Shown here piece by piece: positions 30,650-38,811 of a stretch of DNA of 38,811 nt. The notes below the pieces were generated by a model. It worked only from the letters and a program-made list of their open reading frames with translations. It made no database searches and was not told the origin of the DNA. The DNA is from an uncultured Prevotellaceae bacterium (lineage in GTDB: Bacteria; Bacteroidota; Bacteroidia; Bacteroidales; Bacteroidaceae): assembly GCA_900318685.1 (NCBI GenBank), contig ONLL01000033.1:1-38811 (forward strand), given 5' to 3'. The position numbers and the translations under genes were made by a program. Every line of letters starts with the position of its first letter. Positions within the stretch are counted from its first letter, which is position 1.

Positions 30650-33007
30650 ATGAACAAAATCGTCAGAAAAGAACAGTTCTCAGAACGGGTGTTCCTGTTC
30701 GAAATCGAAGCTCCATTGATTGCCATGAGCCGCAAGGCTGGCAACTTCGTCATCGTGCGTGTCGACAAGAAGGGCGAGCGCATGCCACTCACCATTGCTG
30801 GCGCCGACATCGATAAAGGCACCATCACACTTGTAGTGCAGATGGTGGGTCTTTCGTCGAAGAAGCTCTGCGCTCTTAACGAGGGTGACTATGTGGCTGA
30901 TGTTGTAGGACCTTTGGGTAACCCCACTCATATTGAGAACTATGGAACGGTGGTCTGTGCTGGTGGAGGACTGGGTGTTGCGCCCATGTTGCCCATCATC
31001 CAGGCACTGAAGAAAGCAGGCAACCGCGTGCTCTCAGTCATGGCCGGACGAAGCAAGGATCTCATTATATTAGAAAATAATGTACGCGCGAGCAGCGATG
31101 AGGTCATCATCATGACTGATGACGGATCGTATGGTGAAAAAGGCGTCGTCACAGTTGGCATTGAGAAATTCATCGAGCAGGAGCATGTCGACAAGGTGTT
31201 TGCCATCGGACCTCCTATTATGATGAAGTTCTCGAACCTCACTGCCCAGAAGCACGGCATACCTTGCGAAGTATCGCTCAACACCATCATGGTCGACGGT
31301 ACGGGCATGTGTGGAGCTTGCCGACTGACCATCGGTGGAAAAACGCGCTTCGTATGTATCGACGGTCCTGAGTTCGACGGAGCCCTTGTCGACTGGGACG
31401 AGATGTTCAAGCGTATGGGCACCTTCAAGCGCGCTGAGCAGGAAGAACTGGAGCACTACGAAGAGCATCTGAGTTCAGTATGTGGCGATTCTATCGCCAC
31501 CCCTACCCTCACGTCCACAATCACTGACGAAACACCCTCCACTACTGAGTCCATCGACATACTCACCGACCGAAATGCCGAATGGCGCAAGGAACTGCAG
31601 AAAAGCATGAAGCCCAAGGAGCGCACACAGATTGAGCGTGTAGTGATGCCTGAGCTCGATCCCGTATACCGTGCCACTACCCGAACAGAGGAAGTGAACA
31701 TCGGCCTTACGAAAGAGATGGCTATGACAGAAGCCAAGCGCTGTCTGGACTGCGCCAAGCCAACCTGCGTAGAAGGGTGCCCTGTCAATATCAACATACC
31801 CTCGTTTATCAAGAATATTGAGCGTGGACAGTTCCTTGCAGCTGCCAAGGTGCTAAAGGACACCTCTGCCCTACCCGCTGTTTGTGGTCGTGTATGTCCG
31901 CAGGAAAAGCAGTGCGAGAGCAAGTGTATCCACCTGAAGATGAACTCCAAGCCTGTAGCCATCGGCTATCTGGAGCGTTTTGCTGCCGACTATGAGCGTG
32001 AGAGCGGAAACATCAGCCTGCCTGACATTGCTCCCGCTAACGGCATCAAGATAGCCGTCGTAGGCTCTGGTCCTGCAGGTCTCAGCTTCGCCGGCGACAT
32101 GGTGAAGAAGGGTTATGACGTCTATGTCTTCGAGGCCCTACACGAAATAGGCGGCGTGCTGAAGTATGGTATTCCCGAGTTCCGACTGCCTAATAAGATC
32201 GTCGACGTCGAAATCGACAATCTGGCAAAGATGGGTGTACACTTCCAGACGGACGTCATCGTCGGCAAGACCATCAGCATAGAACAGCTGGAGGCACAGG
32301 GTTTCAGAGGAATCTTCGTAGGAAGCGGTGCTGGTTTGCCCAACTTCATGAACATCCCTGGCGAGAACCTCATCAATATCATGTCGTCCAACGAATATCT
32401 GACACGTGTAAACCTTATGGATGCAGCCAACCCCACCACCGACACACCGCTGAACCCAGCCAAGAGCGTGCTCGTGGTGGGAGGAGGAAATACGGCAATG
32501 GACTCCTGTCGTACTGCCAAGCGACTGGGTGCCGATGTCACACTCGTCTACCGTCGATCAGAGGTAGAGATGCCGGCCCGACTGGAGGAGGTGAAGCATG
32601 CAAAAGAAGAGGGCATACGTTTCCTCACGCTTCACAATCCAATCGAGTACCTTGCTGATGAACAGGGCGCCGTACGTGCTGCCGTACTCCAGGTAATGGA
32701 GCTTGGCGAGCCCGATGCTTCAGGACGACGTTCACCAGTACCCGTTGAAGGTAAGACCATCACCCTCGATGTCGACCAGGTCATCGTAGCCGTCGGCGTA
32801 AGTCCCAATCCCCTGGTGCCCAAGAGCATCGCAGGTTTGGAACTGGGACGCAAGAACACCATCGTGGTCAGTGAGGAGATGCAATCCAGCCGCAGAGAGA
32901 TCTTCGCAGGTGGCGACATCGTACGCGGAGGCGCCACTGTCATTCTGGCTATGGGCGACGGCCGTCGTGCGGCCCTGAACATGGACGAATACCTGCAAAA
33001 GCAATAG
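30650..33007 (+). CDS. Fused NfnAB: NADH-dependent ferredoxin:NADP+ oxidoreductase
   Basis: A 785-residue fusion often named DHOD B NAD-binding subunit/glutamate synthase. Residues 1-~280 are NfnA-like: an FNR-type FAD/NAD module (RMPLTIA, CAGGGLGVAPM) and a [2Fe-2S] site with Cys206, Cys221, Cys224 and Cys236. Residues ~310-785 are NfnB-like: CLDCAKPTCVEGCPV and VCGRVCPQEKQCESKC for two [4Fe-4S] clusters, an FAD motif VVGSGPAGLSFAG near 470 and an NADPH motif VVGGGNTAMDSCR near 605. Nfn couples reduced ferredoxin and NADH to NADP+ reduction by electron bifurcation in anaerobes. No pyrD or gltB partner is adjacent, which favours the Nfn reading. The linker at ~285-305 is Thr/Ser-rich. Confidence 0.92.
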   Translation: MNKIVRKEQFSERVFLFEIEAPLIAMSRKAGNFVIVRVDKKGERMPLTIAGADIDKGTITLVVQMVGLSSKKLCALNEGDYVADVVGPLGNPTHIENYGTVVCAGGGLGVAPMLPIIQALKKAGNRVLSVMAGRSKDLIILENNVRASSDEVIIMTDDGSYGEKGVVTVGIEKFIEQEHVDKVFAIGPPIMMKFSNLTAQKHGIPCEVSLNTIMVDGTGMCGACRLTIGGKTRFVCIDGPEFDGALVDWDEMFKRMGTFKRAEQEELEHYEEHLSSVCGDSIATPTLTSTITDETPSTTESIDILTDRNAEWRKELQKSMKPKERTQIERVVMPELDPVYRATTRTEEVNIGLTKEMAMTEAKRCLDCAKPTCVEGCPVNINIPSFIKNIERGQFLAAAKVLKDTSALPAVCGRVCPQEKQCESKCIHLKMNSKPVAIGYLERFAADYERESGNISLPDIAPANGIKIAVVGSGPAGLSFAGDMVKKGYDVYVFEALHEIGGVLKYGIPEFRLPNKIVDVEIDNLAKMGVHFQTDVIVGKTISIEQLEAQGFRGIFVGSGAGLPNFMNIPGENLINIMSSNEYLTRVNLMDAANPTTDTPLNPAKSVLVVGGGNTAMDSCRTAKRLGADVTLVYRRSEVEMPARLEEVKHAKEEGIRFLTLHNPIEYLADEQGAVRAAVLQVMELGEPDASGRRSPVPVEGKTITLDVDQVIVAVGVSPNPLVPKSIAGLELGRKNTIVVSEEMQSSRREIFAGGDIVRGGATVILAMGDGRRAALNMDEYLQKQ

Positions 33008-33048
33008 TTCAGTATGTTGCTGTATCACAGCAACAAACACAAGCAATT

Positions 33049-33417
33049 ATGAACGGACTCTATACCATCATCCTGCTCATACTGAGCAACGTCTTCATGA
33101 CGCTGGCTTGGTATGGGCATTTGAAATTGTCAGAAGCAGGAATCAGCCGGACATGGCCCCTGCTGGGTGTCATTGCCTTCTCCTGGGGTATCGCATTCTT
33201 CGAATATTGCTGTCAAGTGCCTGCCAACAGGCTGGGATTTATAGGCAACGGCGGGCCCTTCTCGCTTGTCCAGCTGAAGGTCGTACAAGAGTGCATATCG
33301 CTCTTCGTCTTTGCCATCATTGCCAACATCATGTTCCAAGGGCAGCATTTGCACTGGAACCACATCCTTGCATTCATACTCATTATACTGGCGGTGTATC
33401 TTGTATTCATGAAATGA
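33049..33417 (+). CDS. DUF486 small membrane protein (DMT family)
   Basis: A 122-residue inner-membrane protein with four predicted helices (YTIILLILSNVFMTLAWYGHL, LLGVIAFSWGIAFFEYCCQV, ISLFVFAIIANIMF, ILAFILIILAVYLVFM). FFEYCCQVPANRLGF is the DUF486 signature. The family is distantly related to drug/metabolite transporters; no substrate is known. It is 41 bases after nfnAB and overlaps the next gene by ATGA, which links it to the tRNA thiolation-type gene. Confidence 0.9.
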   Translation: MNGLYTIILLILSNVFMTLAWYGHLKLSEAGISRTWPLLGVIAFSWGIAFFEYCCQVPANRLGFIGNGGPFSLVQLKVVQECISLFVFAIIANIMFQGQHLHWNHILAFILIILAVYLVFMK

Positions 33418-34205
33418 CAGAACAAGAACGGTTACTAAAGAAAATCAACGAACGCTTCATCAAGGCGTTCGTTGCTTTTCAGCTTCTGGAAGACGATGAC
33501 CATATCCTCGTGGGCCTGTCGGGTGGCAAAGACTCACTAATGCTTACCGAACTGCTCGCCCGTCGATCGCGCATTCAGCATCCACGCTTTCAGGTAGAAG
33601 CCATCCACGTTCGTATGGAGGACATCCAATATGCGACTGACACCACCTACCTGCAGCAATTCTGCAGCAATCTCTCCGTCCCCCTCCACATAGTTACCAC
33701 CAGTTTCTCTTCCCCAACGATCCCTCCTGCCGACTTATCCTCCCCAAAAGCCGTCTCGTCTGTTGCGATTCCATCGCAACCACAAAAGCCCAAGCCCCCT
33801 TGCTTCCTATGCTCATGGAATCGGCGCAAGCAACTCTTCAATATCGCCCAGGAACTAGGCTGCAACAAGATTGCCCTCGGACATCACCAAGACGACCTGC
33901 TTCACACTGCCCTGATGAACCTCCTCTACCAAGGACGCTTCGCTACCATGCCGGCACGCCTCCGTATGAAAAAGATGCCCTTGCAAATCATCCGTCCACT
34001 CTGCCTCGTACCAGAAAGATGGATTGCCCAATACGCTGAGATGAGTCACTATCAAAGGCAGATCAAGGTATGTCCATACGAACACGACACCAACCGCACC
34101 ACTGCCAGAAAGCTCTACGAGGAAGCCGAAAGGATGAATCCAGAAGTACGCTTCTCGCTATGGAATGCACTGGAGCGCGACAGCAAACTCATAGAAGAAG
34201 AATAG
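33414..34205 (+). CDS. TtcA-like tRNA 2-thiocytidine synthetase family protein
   Basis: 263 residues from the ATG at 33414, which overlaps the DUF486 stop (ATGA); an upstream frame extension lies inside DUF486 and is rejected. The PP-loop ATPase motif is VGLSGGKDSLM near residue 42. PCFLCSWNRRKQLF supplies the CxxC pair, and GHHQDDLLHTALMNLLYQGRF and IKVCPYE (third cysteine) complete the pattern of TtcA-type iron-sulfur tRNA thiolases. A low-complexity Ser/Pro/Lys-rich insertion (~residues 98-126: TIPPADLSSPKAVSS ... QKPKPP) precedes the CxxC and is unusual. Reaction on tRNA position 32 is inferred from the family. Confidence 0.88.
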   Translation: MTEQERLLKKINERFIKAFVAFQLLEDDDHILVGLSGGKDSLMLTELLARRSRIQHPRFQVEAIHVRMEDIQYATDTTYLQQFCSNLSVPLHIVTTSFSSPTIPPADLSSPKAVSSVAIPSQPQKPKPPCFLCSWNRRKQLFNIAQELGCNKIALGHHQDDLLHTALMNLLYQGRFATMPARLRMKKMPLQIIRPLCLVPERWIAQYAEMSHYQRQIKVCPYEHDTNRTTARKLYEEAERMNPEVRFSLWNALERDSKLIEEE

Positions 34206-34276
34206 GAAGCTGGCTCTTGATTATTAAAAACATTTAATTATTTCACTGAAAGGAAGTATATTCGGGCAAAAATTCG

Positions 34277-34284
34277 TACCTTTG
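34277..34284 (+). promoter_or_regulatory. -7 element before the PD40-like gene
   Basis: TACCTTTG fits the Bacteroidetes -7 element, but no -33 TTTG is at the normal distance. It lies 27 bases upstream of the preferred start of the next gene. Confidence 0.55.
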
Positions 34285-34310
34285 GCTTTTAAATCAAACT
34301 GATGCCCGTA

Positions 34311-35336
34311 ATGAGATACAAGACATACATAGCCCTGATGCTGATGCTCCTGCCGCTAGGTGTTAATGCCCAGCGGAGAGGTCGCGCAGTAAAAACACCA
34401 AAGGTAGAAGAGCCCGTTGAGGATCCACGCATCACACAGATGAGAGCCTCGACCCAGAAAGTGACGTTCATCGATAGCGTGGTGGTAGACAAAGTCGACT
34501 TCATGCGTCATATCCCACTTTCACCCCACATAGGAAAACTCACGCAGAGCAACGGCCTAGGAACTTTCACAAACGAGATGGGCGACCATCGTCTTGCCAC
34601 CACTCCCGACACACTCATAGTAGCGACTGATTTCATAGCCAACCGCTGGACAGAAGCAGTTCCCGTCAATGGAATAGGCGATGCGCCTGCCATCAACCCT
34701 TTCCTTATGCCCGATGGTATCACGCTCTACTTTGCGCAGAAGGGTGAGAAGGCAATAGGAGGTTTTGACGTGTTCGTCACTCGATATGACAGCGAACGGC
34801 AACAGTTTCTCAAGCCCGAGAACTTGGGAATGCCCTTCGCATCAGAGGCCAATGACCTTTTCTATGCCATCGACGAGTTCAATCAGATAGGCTACTTCGT
34901 TACTGACCGCCGGCAACCTTCAGGCAAAGTGTGTATCTATTCCTTTATTCCTTCAGACAAAAGGCAGACATACAACATTGAAGCCTATTCCGAAGAACAA
35001 ATGCACGCCTTGGCAGATATCAGCCGCATCGCTGATACCTGGGAAGACAAGCAGGGCCGAGCAGAAGCTCTCGAAAGGCTTGAGAAGGCCCGCAACACAC
35101 AAGGCAATCTCGCTTCAAGCATAAAAGGAACGCCACAACAAACTGAACTCGATGATTTGCGCCACCAGGCCGACGTGCTGAGTAAAGCACTTACAATGGC
35201 ACGCAATTATTACGCCACTGCCAATGACGACGAACGCCAGAAACTACGCGGAGAAATCTTGCACAGCGAGCAACAACTGGAAATGCTACAGACGGAAATC
35301 AGAAACAAAGAGAAACAAATACCCTATCAAAACTAA
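34311..35336 (+). CDS. Secreted PD40/beta-propeller-like protein with coiled-coil tail
   Basis: About 341 residues from the ATG at 34311; another ATG at 34302 adds three residues and cannot be excluded. The signal peptide ends LPLGVNAQ. Residues ~100-220 contain PD40/WD40-like strands (NPFLMPDGITLYFAQKG, GGFDVFVTRYDSERQQFLKPENLGMPFASEANDLFYAID, IGYFVTDRR), as found in Bacteroidetes OmpA-associated and T9SS-linked envelope proteins. The last ~110 residues are charged and predicted coiled coil (QTELDDLRHQADVLSKAL, LHSEQQLEMLQTEIRNKEK). No OmpA peptidoglycan-binding domain follows. Function unknown; envelope location is inferred. Confidence 0.8.
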   Translation: MRYKTYIALMLMLLPLGVNAQRRGRAVKTPKVEEPVEDPRITQMRASTQKVTFIDSVVVDKVDFMRHIPLSPHIGKLTQSNGLGTFTNEMGDHRLATTPDTLIVATDFIANRWTEAVPVNGIGDAPAINPFLMPDGITLYFAQKGEKAIGGFDVFVTRYDSERQQFLKPENLGMPFASEANDLFYAIDEFNQIGYFVTDRRQPSGKVCIYSFIPSDKRQTYNIEAYSEEQMHALADISRIADTWEDKQGRAEALERLEKARNTQGNLASSIKGTPQQTELDDLRHQADVLSKALTMARNYYATANDDERQKLRGEILHSEQQLEMLQTEIRNKEKQIPYQN

Positions 35337-35348
35337 AACCCTACGACT

Positions 35349-36221
35349 ATGGAAAAGTATTTTGCACCATCAGAGCTCATCATCAACGAAGATGGCTCAT
35401 GCTTTCACCTTCATCTGAAGCCAGAACAACTGGCTGACCGCGTCATACTCGTGGGTGATCCCGCTCGTGTAAACACAGTTGCCAACCATTTCGACTCCAT
35501 CGAATGTGAAGTAAGCAGCCGCGAATTCCACACCATCACCGGCACCTATCAGGGTAAGCGCATCACTTGTCAAAGCCACGGCATCGGATGTGATAATATC
35601 GACATAGTCATGACCGAGCTCGACTCGTTGGCCAATATCGACTACCAGTCGCGCACTGAGAAGAAAGAGCATCGCACACTGACTTGCGTGCGCATAGGTA
35701 CATGCGGAGGTCTGCAGCCCTACACTCCCACAGGTACTTTCATTGCATCAGTCAAAAGCATCGGATTCGACGGACTGCTCAACTACTACGGTGGCCGCAA
35801 CGACGTATGCGACATTAAACTTGAAGAGGCATTCAAACAGCACATGCATTGGGACCCCATCAAAGGAGCACCTTATGTAGCTATCGCCGATGAGCAACTC
35901 ATCGAGCAGATTGCTCAGGATGATATGGTACGAGGATATACCATCTCATGCGGAGGATTCTACGGCCCACAAGGACGAAAGATACGCATACCCCTTGCTG
36001 ATCCAGATCAGAACGAAAAGGTAGAAGCATTCGAATACGACGGCCTGCGCATTTGCAACTTTGAGATGGAATCGTCGGCTCTGGCAGGACTAGCCTCGCT
36101 CCTCGGACATAGGGCTATGACATGCTGCATGGTCATCGCCAACCGCTATGCACAGGAGATGAACACTGCATACAAGAATACCATCGACACCCTCATCGTT
36201 AAAGTTCTCGACCGAATCTAA
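35349..36221 (+). CDS. Nucleoside phosphorylase (uridine phosphorylase-like)
   Basis: A 290-residue PNP/UDP-phosphorylase family enzyme for nucleoside salvage in the cytoplasm. Marks are VILVGDPARVNTVANHFDSI near residue 35 (phosphate site), QSHGIGCDNIDIVMTELDS, RIGTCGGLQPYTPTGTFIA, and CNFEMESSALAGLASLLGHRA (ribose-contact EMES). The sequence resembles the Bacteroidetes uridine phosphorylase-like group; the preferred base is not certain. It starts 12 bases after the PD40-like gene. Confidence 0.92.
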   Translation: MEKYFAPSELIINEDGSCFHLHLKPEQLADRVILVGDPARVNTVANHFDSIECEVSSREFHTITGTYQGKRITCQSHGIGCDNIDIVMTELDSLANIDYQSRTEKKEHRTLTCVRIGTCGGLQPYTPTGTFIASVKSIGFDGLLNYYGGRNDVCDIKLEEAFKQHMHWDPIKGAPYVAIADEQLIEQIAQDDMVRGYTISCGGFYGPQGRKIRIPLADPDQNEKVEAFEYDGLRICNFEMESSALAGLASLLGHRAMTCCMVIANRYAQEMNTAYKNTIDTLIVKVLDRI

Positions 36222-36267
36222 GTGATTGGCATATTGAGATTCCATCTCGATCTTACAAATTGAAAAC

Positions 36268-37302
36268 ATGACTTCATTCGAAAGCGACTACAACAACGGA
36301 GCTCATCCTGCCATCCTTCAGCAACTGCTAGACACCAACGACCAGCAGTCTGCCTCTTACGGCTATGACACTTGGAGCCAACAGGCACGTCAGAAGATAC
36401 GCGCCGCCTGTCAATGTCCTGATGCAGAAATATATTTCCTAGTGGGAGGGACACAGGCCAATGCTACCGTCATCGATGCGTTGCTTCCGTCTTACGGAGC
36501 CGTTGTCTCTGTAGAAACTGCCCACATCAATGTACATGAGTCGGGAGCCGTCGAGGCTAGCGGGCACAAGGTCATTACGCTCCCGTCTCACCAAGGACGC
36601 ATGGCTGCCAATGATCTCCGTCTCTATCTGCAAAACTTCCACGACGACCCCACCTGGGAGCACATGGCCTACCCGGGAATGGTATATATTACTTTTCCTA
36701 CAGAGCTTGGTACCATCTATCAGGCTTCTGAAATAGCAGCCATTCATGATGTCTGCCAGCAATTCAGTATACCGCTCTTCATCGATGGTGCACGACTGGG
36801 TTATGGGCTAGCCGCCAGCGGATGCGACATCACCCTGCCTTTCATCGCTAGCCATTGTGAAGCCTTCTATATTGGAGGTACTAAGGTGGGAGCACTCTGT
36901 GGCGAGGCTGTCGTATTTCCCTGTGGTGCCCCACCCCACTTCTTCACCATCATTAAACGACATGGTGCATTACTCGCTAAGAGCAGACTTGCTGGGGTGC
37001 AGTTCAATGCACTTTTCACCAATGACCTTTATTTCAGCATCTCTTGCCATGCAATAGAGATGGCCATGCGGCTTCGACGGATATTCATAGAAAACCAGAT
37101 ACCAATTAAAGAATCGCCCACCAACCAGCAATTCGTAGTACTTACTCGTCAGCAGCAAGAAAAGCTCTTGGAACACGTGCTATTTGAAACATGGGAACCA
37201 CTCGATCAAGACCACACACTCTGCCGATTTGTTACTAGTTGGGCAACCAGCGACGAGGATCTCAGGCAACTGGCTTCAGCCTTGGAAGGAATAAAAGAAT
37301 GA
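36268..37302 (+). CDS. ltaE: Low-specificity L-threonine aldolase family
   Basis: A 344-residue fold-type I PLP enzyme that cleaves L-threonine/allo-threonine to glycine and acetaldehyde. Family marks are FESDYNNGAHPAIL at the N-terminus, FLVGGTQANATVIDALL, NVHESGAVEASGHKV, PLFIDGARLGYGLAA, and the PLP lysine in FYIGGTKVGALCGEAVVF. Length is normal. It ends in an ATGA overlap with mnmE. Confidence 0.92.
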   Translation: MTSFESDYNNGAHPAILQQLLDTNDQQSASYGYDTWSQQARQKIRAACQCPDAEIYFLVGGTQANATVIDALLPSYGAVVSVETAHINVHESGAVEASGHKVITLPSHQGRMAANDLRLYLQNFHDDPTWEHMAYPGMVYITFPTELGTIYQASEIAAIHDVCQQFSIPLFIDGARLGYGLAASGCDITLPFIASHCEAFYIGGTKVGALCGEAVVFPCGAPPHFFTIIKRHGALLAKSRLAGVQFNALFTNDLYFSISCHAIEMAMRLRRIFIENQIPIKESPTNQQFVVLTRQQQEKLLEHVLFETWEPLDQDHTLCRFVTSWATSDEDLRQLASALEGIKE

Positions 37303-38690
37303 CACAAGACATCGAAACAATCTGTGCACCTGCCACCGCTGCGGGCGGAGCCTTGGCCGTCATACGCATCAGCGGTCCAGAGGCTATTACTATCGCTAGC
37401 TCCATCTGCAATCATGATGTCACCCCCCTTCCTTCAAATAAAGTCCATCACGTTCAGATACAAACTCCTAACGTTTCCCAATCCGAGTCTTCGTCAAAAA
37501 GGGAAACCATCGATGATGTTCTTCTCACCATCTTCCGAGCCCCACATTCTTATACTGGCGAAGATTCAGTAGAAATATCGTGTCACGGCTCACGTTACAT
37601 CGTTCAAAAGATCCTCGACCTGCTCATCCAGAACGGTTGCCGAATGGCTCAACCTGGCGAGTATACAATGCGAGCCTATCTTAACGGCAAACTAGACCTC
37701 AGCCAGGCAGAAGCCGTAGCCGACCTCATTGCCTCAAGCAACCAGGCTTCCCACCATATTGCGATGAGCCAGCTGCGCGGACATTTCTCCTCAGAATTGA
37801 AGACCCTTCGCAATCAGTTGCTCAAGCTCACTTCTTTAATTGAACTCGAACTTGATTTTTCCGATCACGAAGACCTCGAATTTGCCGATCGGGAAGAGTT
37901 GCTCACGTTAGCCCAAACCATTGAGGCCCACATCGCACGCTTATCCAGCACCTTTGAAACCGGGCAGGCACTCAAGCAAGGCATTCCCGTGGCTATTGTC
38001 GGAAAGACAAACGTAGGCAAATCAACCCTTCTCAACCAACTGGTCGACGACGAGCGTGCTATCGTTTCAGACATCCACGGCACCACTCGTGACACCATTG
38101 AGGAAACGATGGACATCAACGGTGTGCAATTTCGTTTCATCGACACTGCAGGTATCCGCAAAACCAACGACAAAGTGGAGCAAATCGGCATCGAGCGCAC
38201 CATTCAGGCTATCAAGAAGGCACGCATCGTCATTTGGTTGCTCGACCAGCAACCAACGAGGAGTGAAAAAAATGAAATGTCTGAACTCAGTAAAGGAAAA
38301 AGGCGCATCTATGTTCATAATAAAGCCGACCTGATCGACATCAACAAATTCAATCCATACATTATTCCGCTATCCTTAATCAGCGCTAAGACCGGCAAAG
38401 GCATTCCTAATCTGAAGAATCGCATCTATGAAGAAGCGCAGCACGCAGGTTTGATTTCCAATTCCAATGACGTCATCGTGAGCAACGCTCGCCACTATGA
38501 TGCTCTTGTCCATGCTCATGAGAACCTCCAGCGTGTCCTTGATGGTCTTCGTCAACAACAAAGCGGAGAACTCCTCTCCGAAGACCTCCGCCTTGTCCTT
38601 TCCGACCTTGCCGAAATAACCGGTGAAGGCCAGATAACGCCCCAAGAAACCCTCAACAATATCTTCTCACACTTCTGCGTGGGCAAGTGA
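37299..38690 (+). CDS. mnmE: tRNA modification GTPase MnmE
   Basis: 463 residues from the ATG at 37299 (ATGA overlap with ltaE). The N-terminal folate-binding domain starts ICAPATAAGGALAVIRISGP. The helical domain carries LNGKLDLSQAEAVADLI. The G domain has GKTNVGKSTLLNQL (G1), DIHGTTRDTIEE (G2), FIDTAGIR (G3) and HNKADL (G4). The C-terminal Phe-Cys-Val-Gly-Lys is the catalytic FCxGK motif. With MnmG it modifies the wobble uridine of certain tRNAs. A Ser-rich insertion (NVSQSESSSKRE, ~residues 60-71) in the N-terminal domain is a little unusual. A terminator follows. Confidence 0.96.
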   Translation: MTQDIETICAPATAAGGALAVIRISGPEAITIASSICNHDVTPLPSNKVHHVQIQTPNVSQSESSSKRETIDDVLLTIFRAPHSYTGEDSVEISCHGSRYIVQKILDLLIQNGCRMAQPGEYTMRAYLNGKLDLSQAEAVADLIASSNQASHHIAMSQLRGHFSSELKTLRNQLLKLTSLIELELDFSDHEDLEFADREELLTLAQTIEAHIARLSSTFETGQALKQGIPVAIVGKTNVGKSTLLNQLVDDERAIVSDIHGTTRDTIEETMDINGVQFRFIDTAGIRKTNDKVEQIGIERTIQAIKKARIVIWLLDQQPTRSEKNEMSELSKGKRRIYVHNKADLIDINKFNPYIIPLSLISAKTGKGIPNLKNRIYEEAQHAGLISNSNDVIVSNARHYDALVHAHENLQRVLDGLRQQQSGELLSEDLRLVLSDLAEITGEGQITPQETLNNIFSHFCVGK

Positions 38691-38732
38691 CCCCTTATAA
38701 ACAACTCTGAATAACTTGGAGTAATTTGAACT

Positions 38733-38758
38733 AAGTCCCTCTAAATGAGGGACTTTTT
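38733..38758 (+). terminator. Intrinsic terminator after mnmE
   Basis: AAGTCCCTC (38733-38741) pairs with GAGGGACTT (38747-38755) around a 5-base loop, followed by TTT. This is a clean terminator about 43 bases past the mnmE stop. The last 53 bases of the window are AT-rich and show nothing further. Confidence 0.9.
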
Positions 38759-38811
38759 GTATTTTAACACTTCAAGTTGCATATTTGTTAGTTACAGTTT
38801 TTCCAGTTATT

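Noticed and set aside
33108-33413. N-terminal extension of the TtcA-like frame
   Set aside because: The extension lies within the DUF486 gene in another frame; the ATGA overlap at 33414 and homology to the family both mark the true start.

Overview
The window reads as a chromosomal segment of a Bacteroidales bacterium, most likely Prevotellaceae (inference). Pointers are repeated Bacteroidetes-type promoters (TTTG, about 19 nt, TAnnTTTG) in front of many genes, the type IX secretion regulator PorX, signal peptides ending in A-Q, Bacteroidetes-only families (DUF4494, fused NfnAB, bifunctional DAHP synthase/chorismate mutase), and a polysaccharide-degrading repertoire. No phage, plasmid or complete insertion sequence was seen.

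Layout. (1) 1-3838, minus: glycogen metabolism (alpha-glucan phosphorylase cut by the window edge, GT3-type glycogen synthase). (2) 4205-7649, minus: tight cluster asnA - DUF4494 - yggS-like - nspC behind one clear promoter. (3) 7845-16374, plus: three-gene carbohydrate operon coding for a 1498-residue secreted PL11-like rhamnogalacturonan lyase carrying autotransporter-type beta-strand repeats and a possible T9SS tail, a GH3-PA14 glycosidase and a XylE-like sugar symporter. (4) 16375-18766: 2.4 kb with no convincing gene, holding three long inverted-repeat elements, a 1.1-kb field of small hairpins and a candidate ~90-nt sRNA. (5) 18767-21204, minus: porX with a secreted unknown, then two tRNA-Asp genes. 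(6) 21301-23542, minus: VTC polyphosphate-polymerase domain protein, DUF4956 membrane protein and DUF2490 outer-membrane protein in one operon. (7) 23675-27782, minus: aromatic amino-acid operon pheA - aminotransferase - DAHP synthase/chorismate mutase - tyrA, preceded by a short reading frame with eight consecutive Tyr/Phe codons and a terminator/antiterminator pair. (8) 27931-30225, plus: GH51 arabinofuranosidase and a secreted unknown. (9) 30650-38690, plus: fused NfnAB, DUF486, TtcA-like, a PD40-like secreted protein, a nucleoside phosphorylase, threonine aldolase and MnmE, ending in a strong terminator.

The least-explained signals are non-coding. Two unrelated tandem arrays share one architecture: each is 8 x 22 bp (176 bp), begins right behind a stop codon and lies about 105-110 bp upstream of the next promoter. 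The hairpin field at 16.9-18.0 kb has many different stems but a recurring ATT/AAT core in the loop. The aromatic leader is the best-supported regulatory finding.
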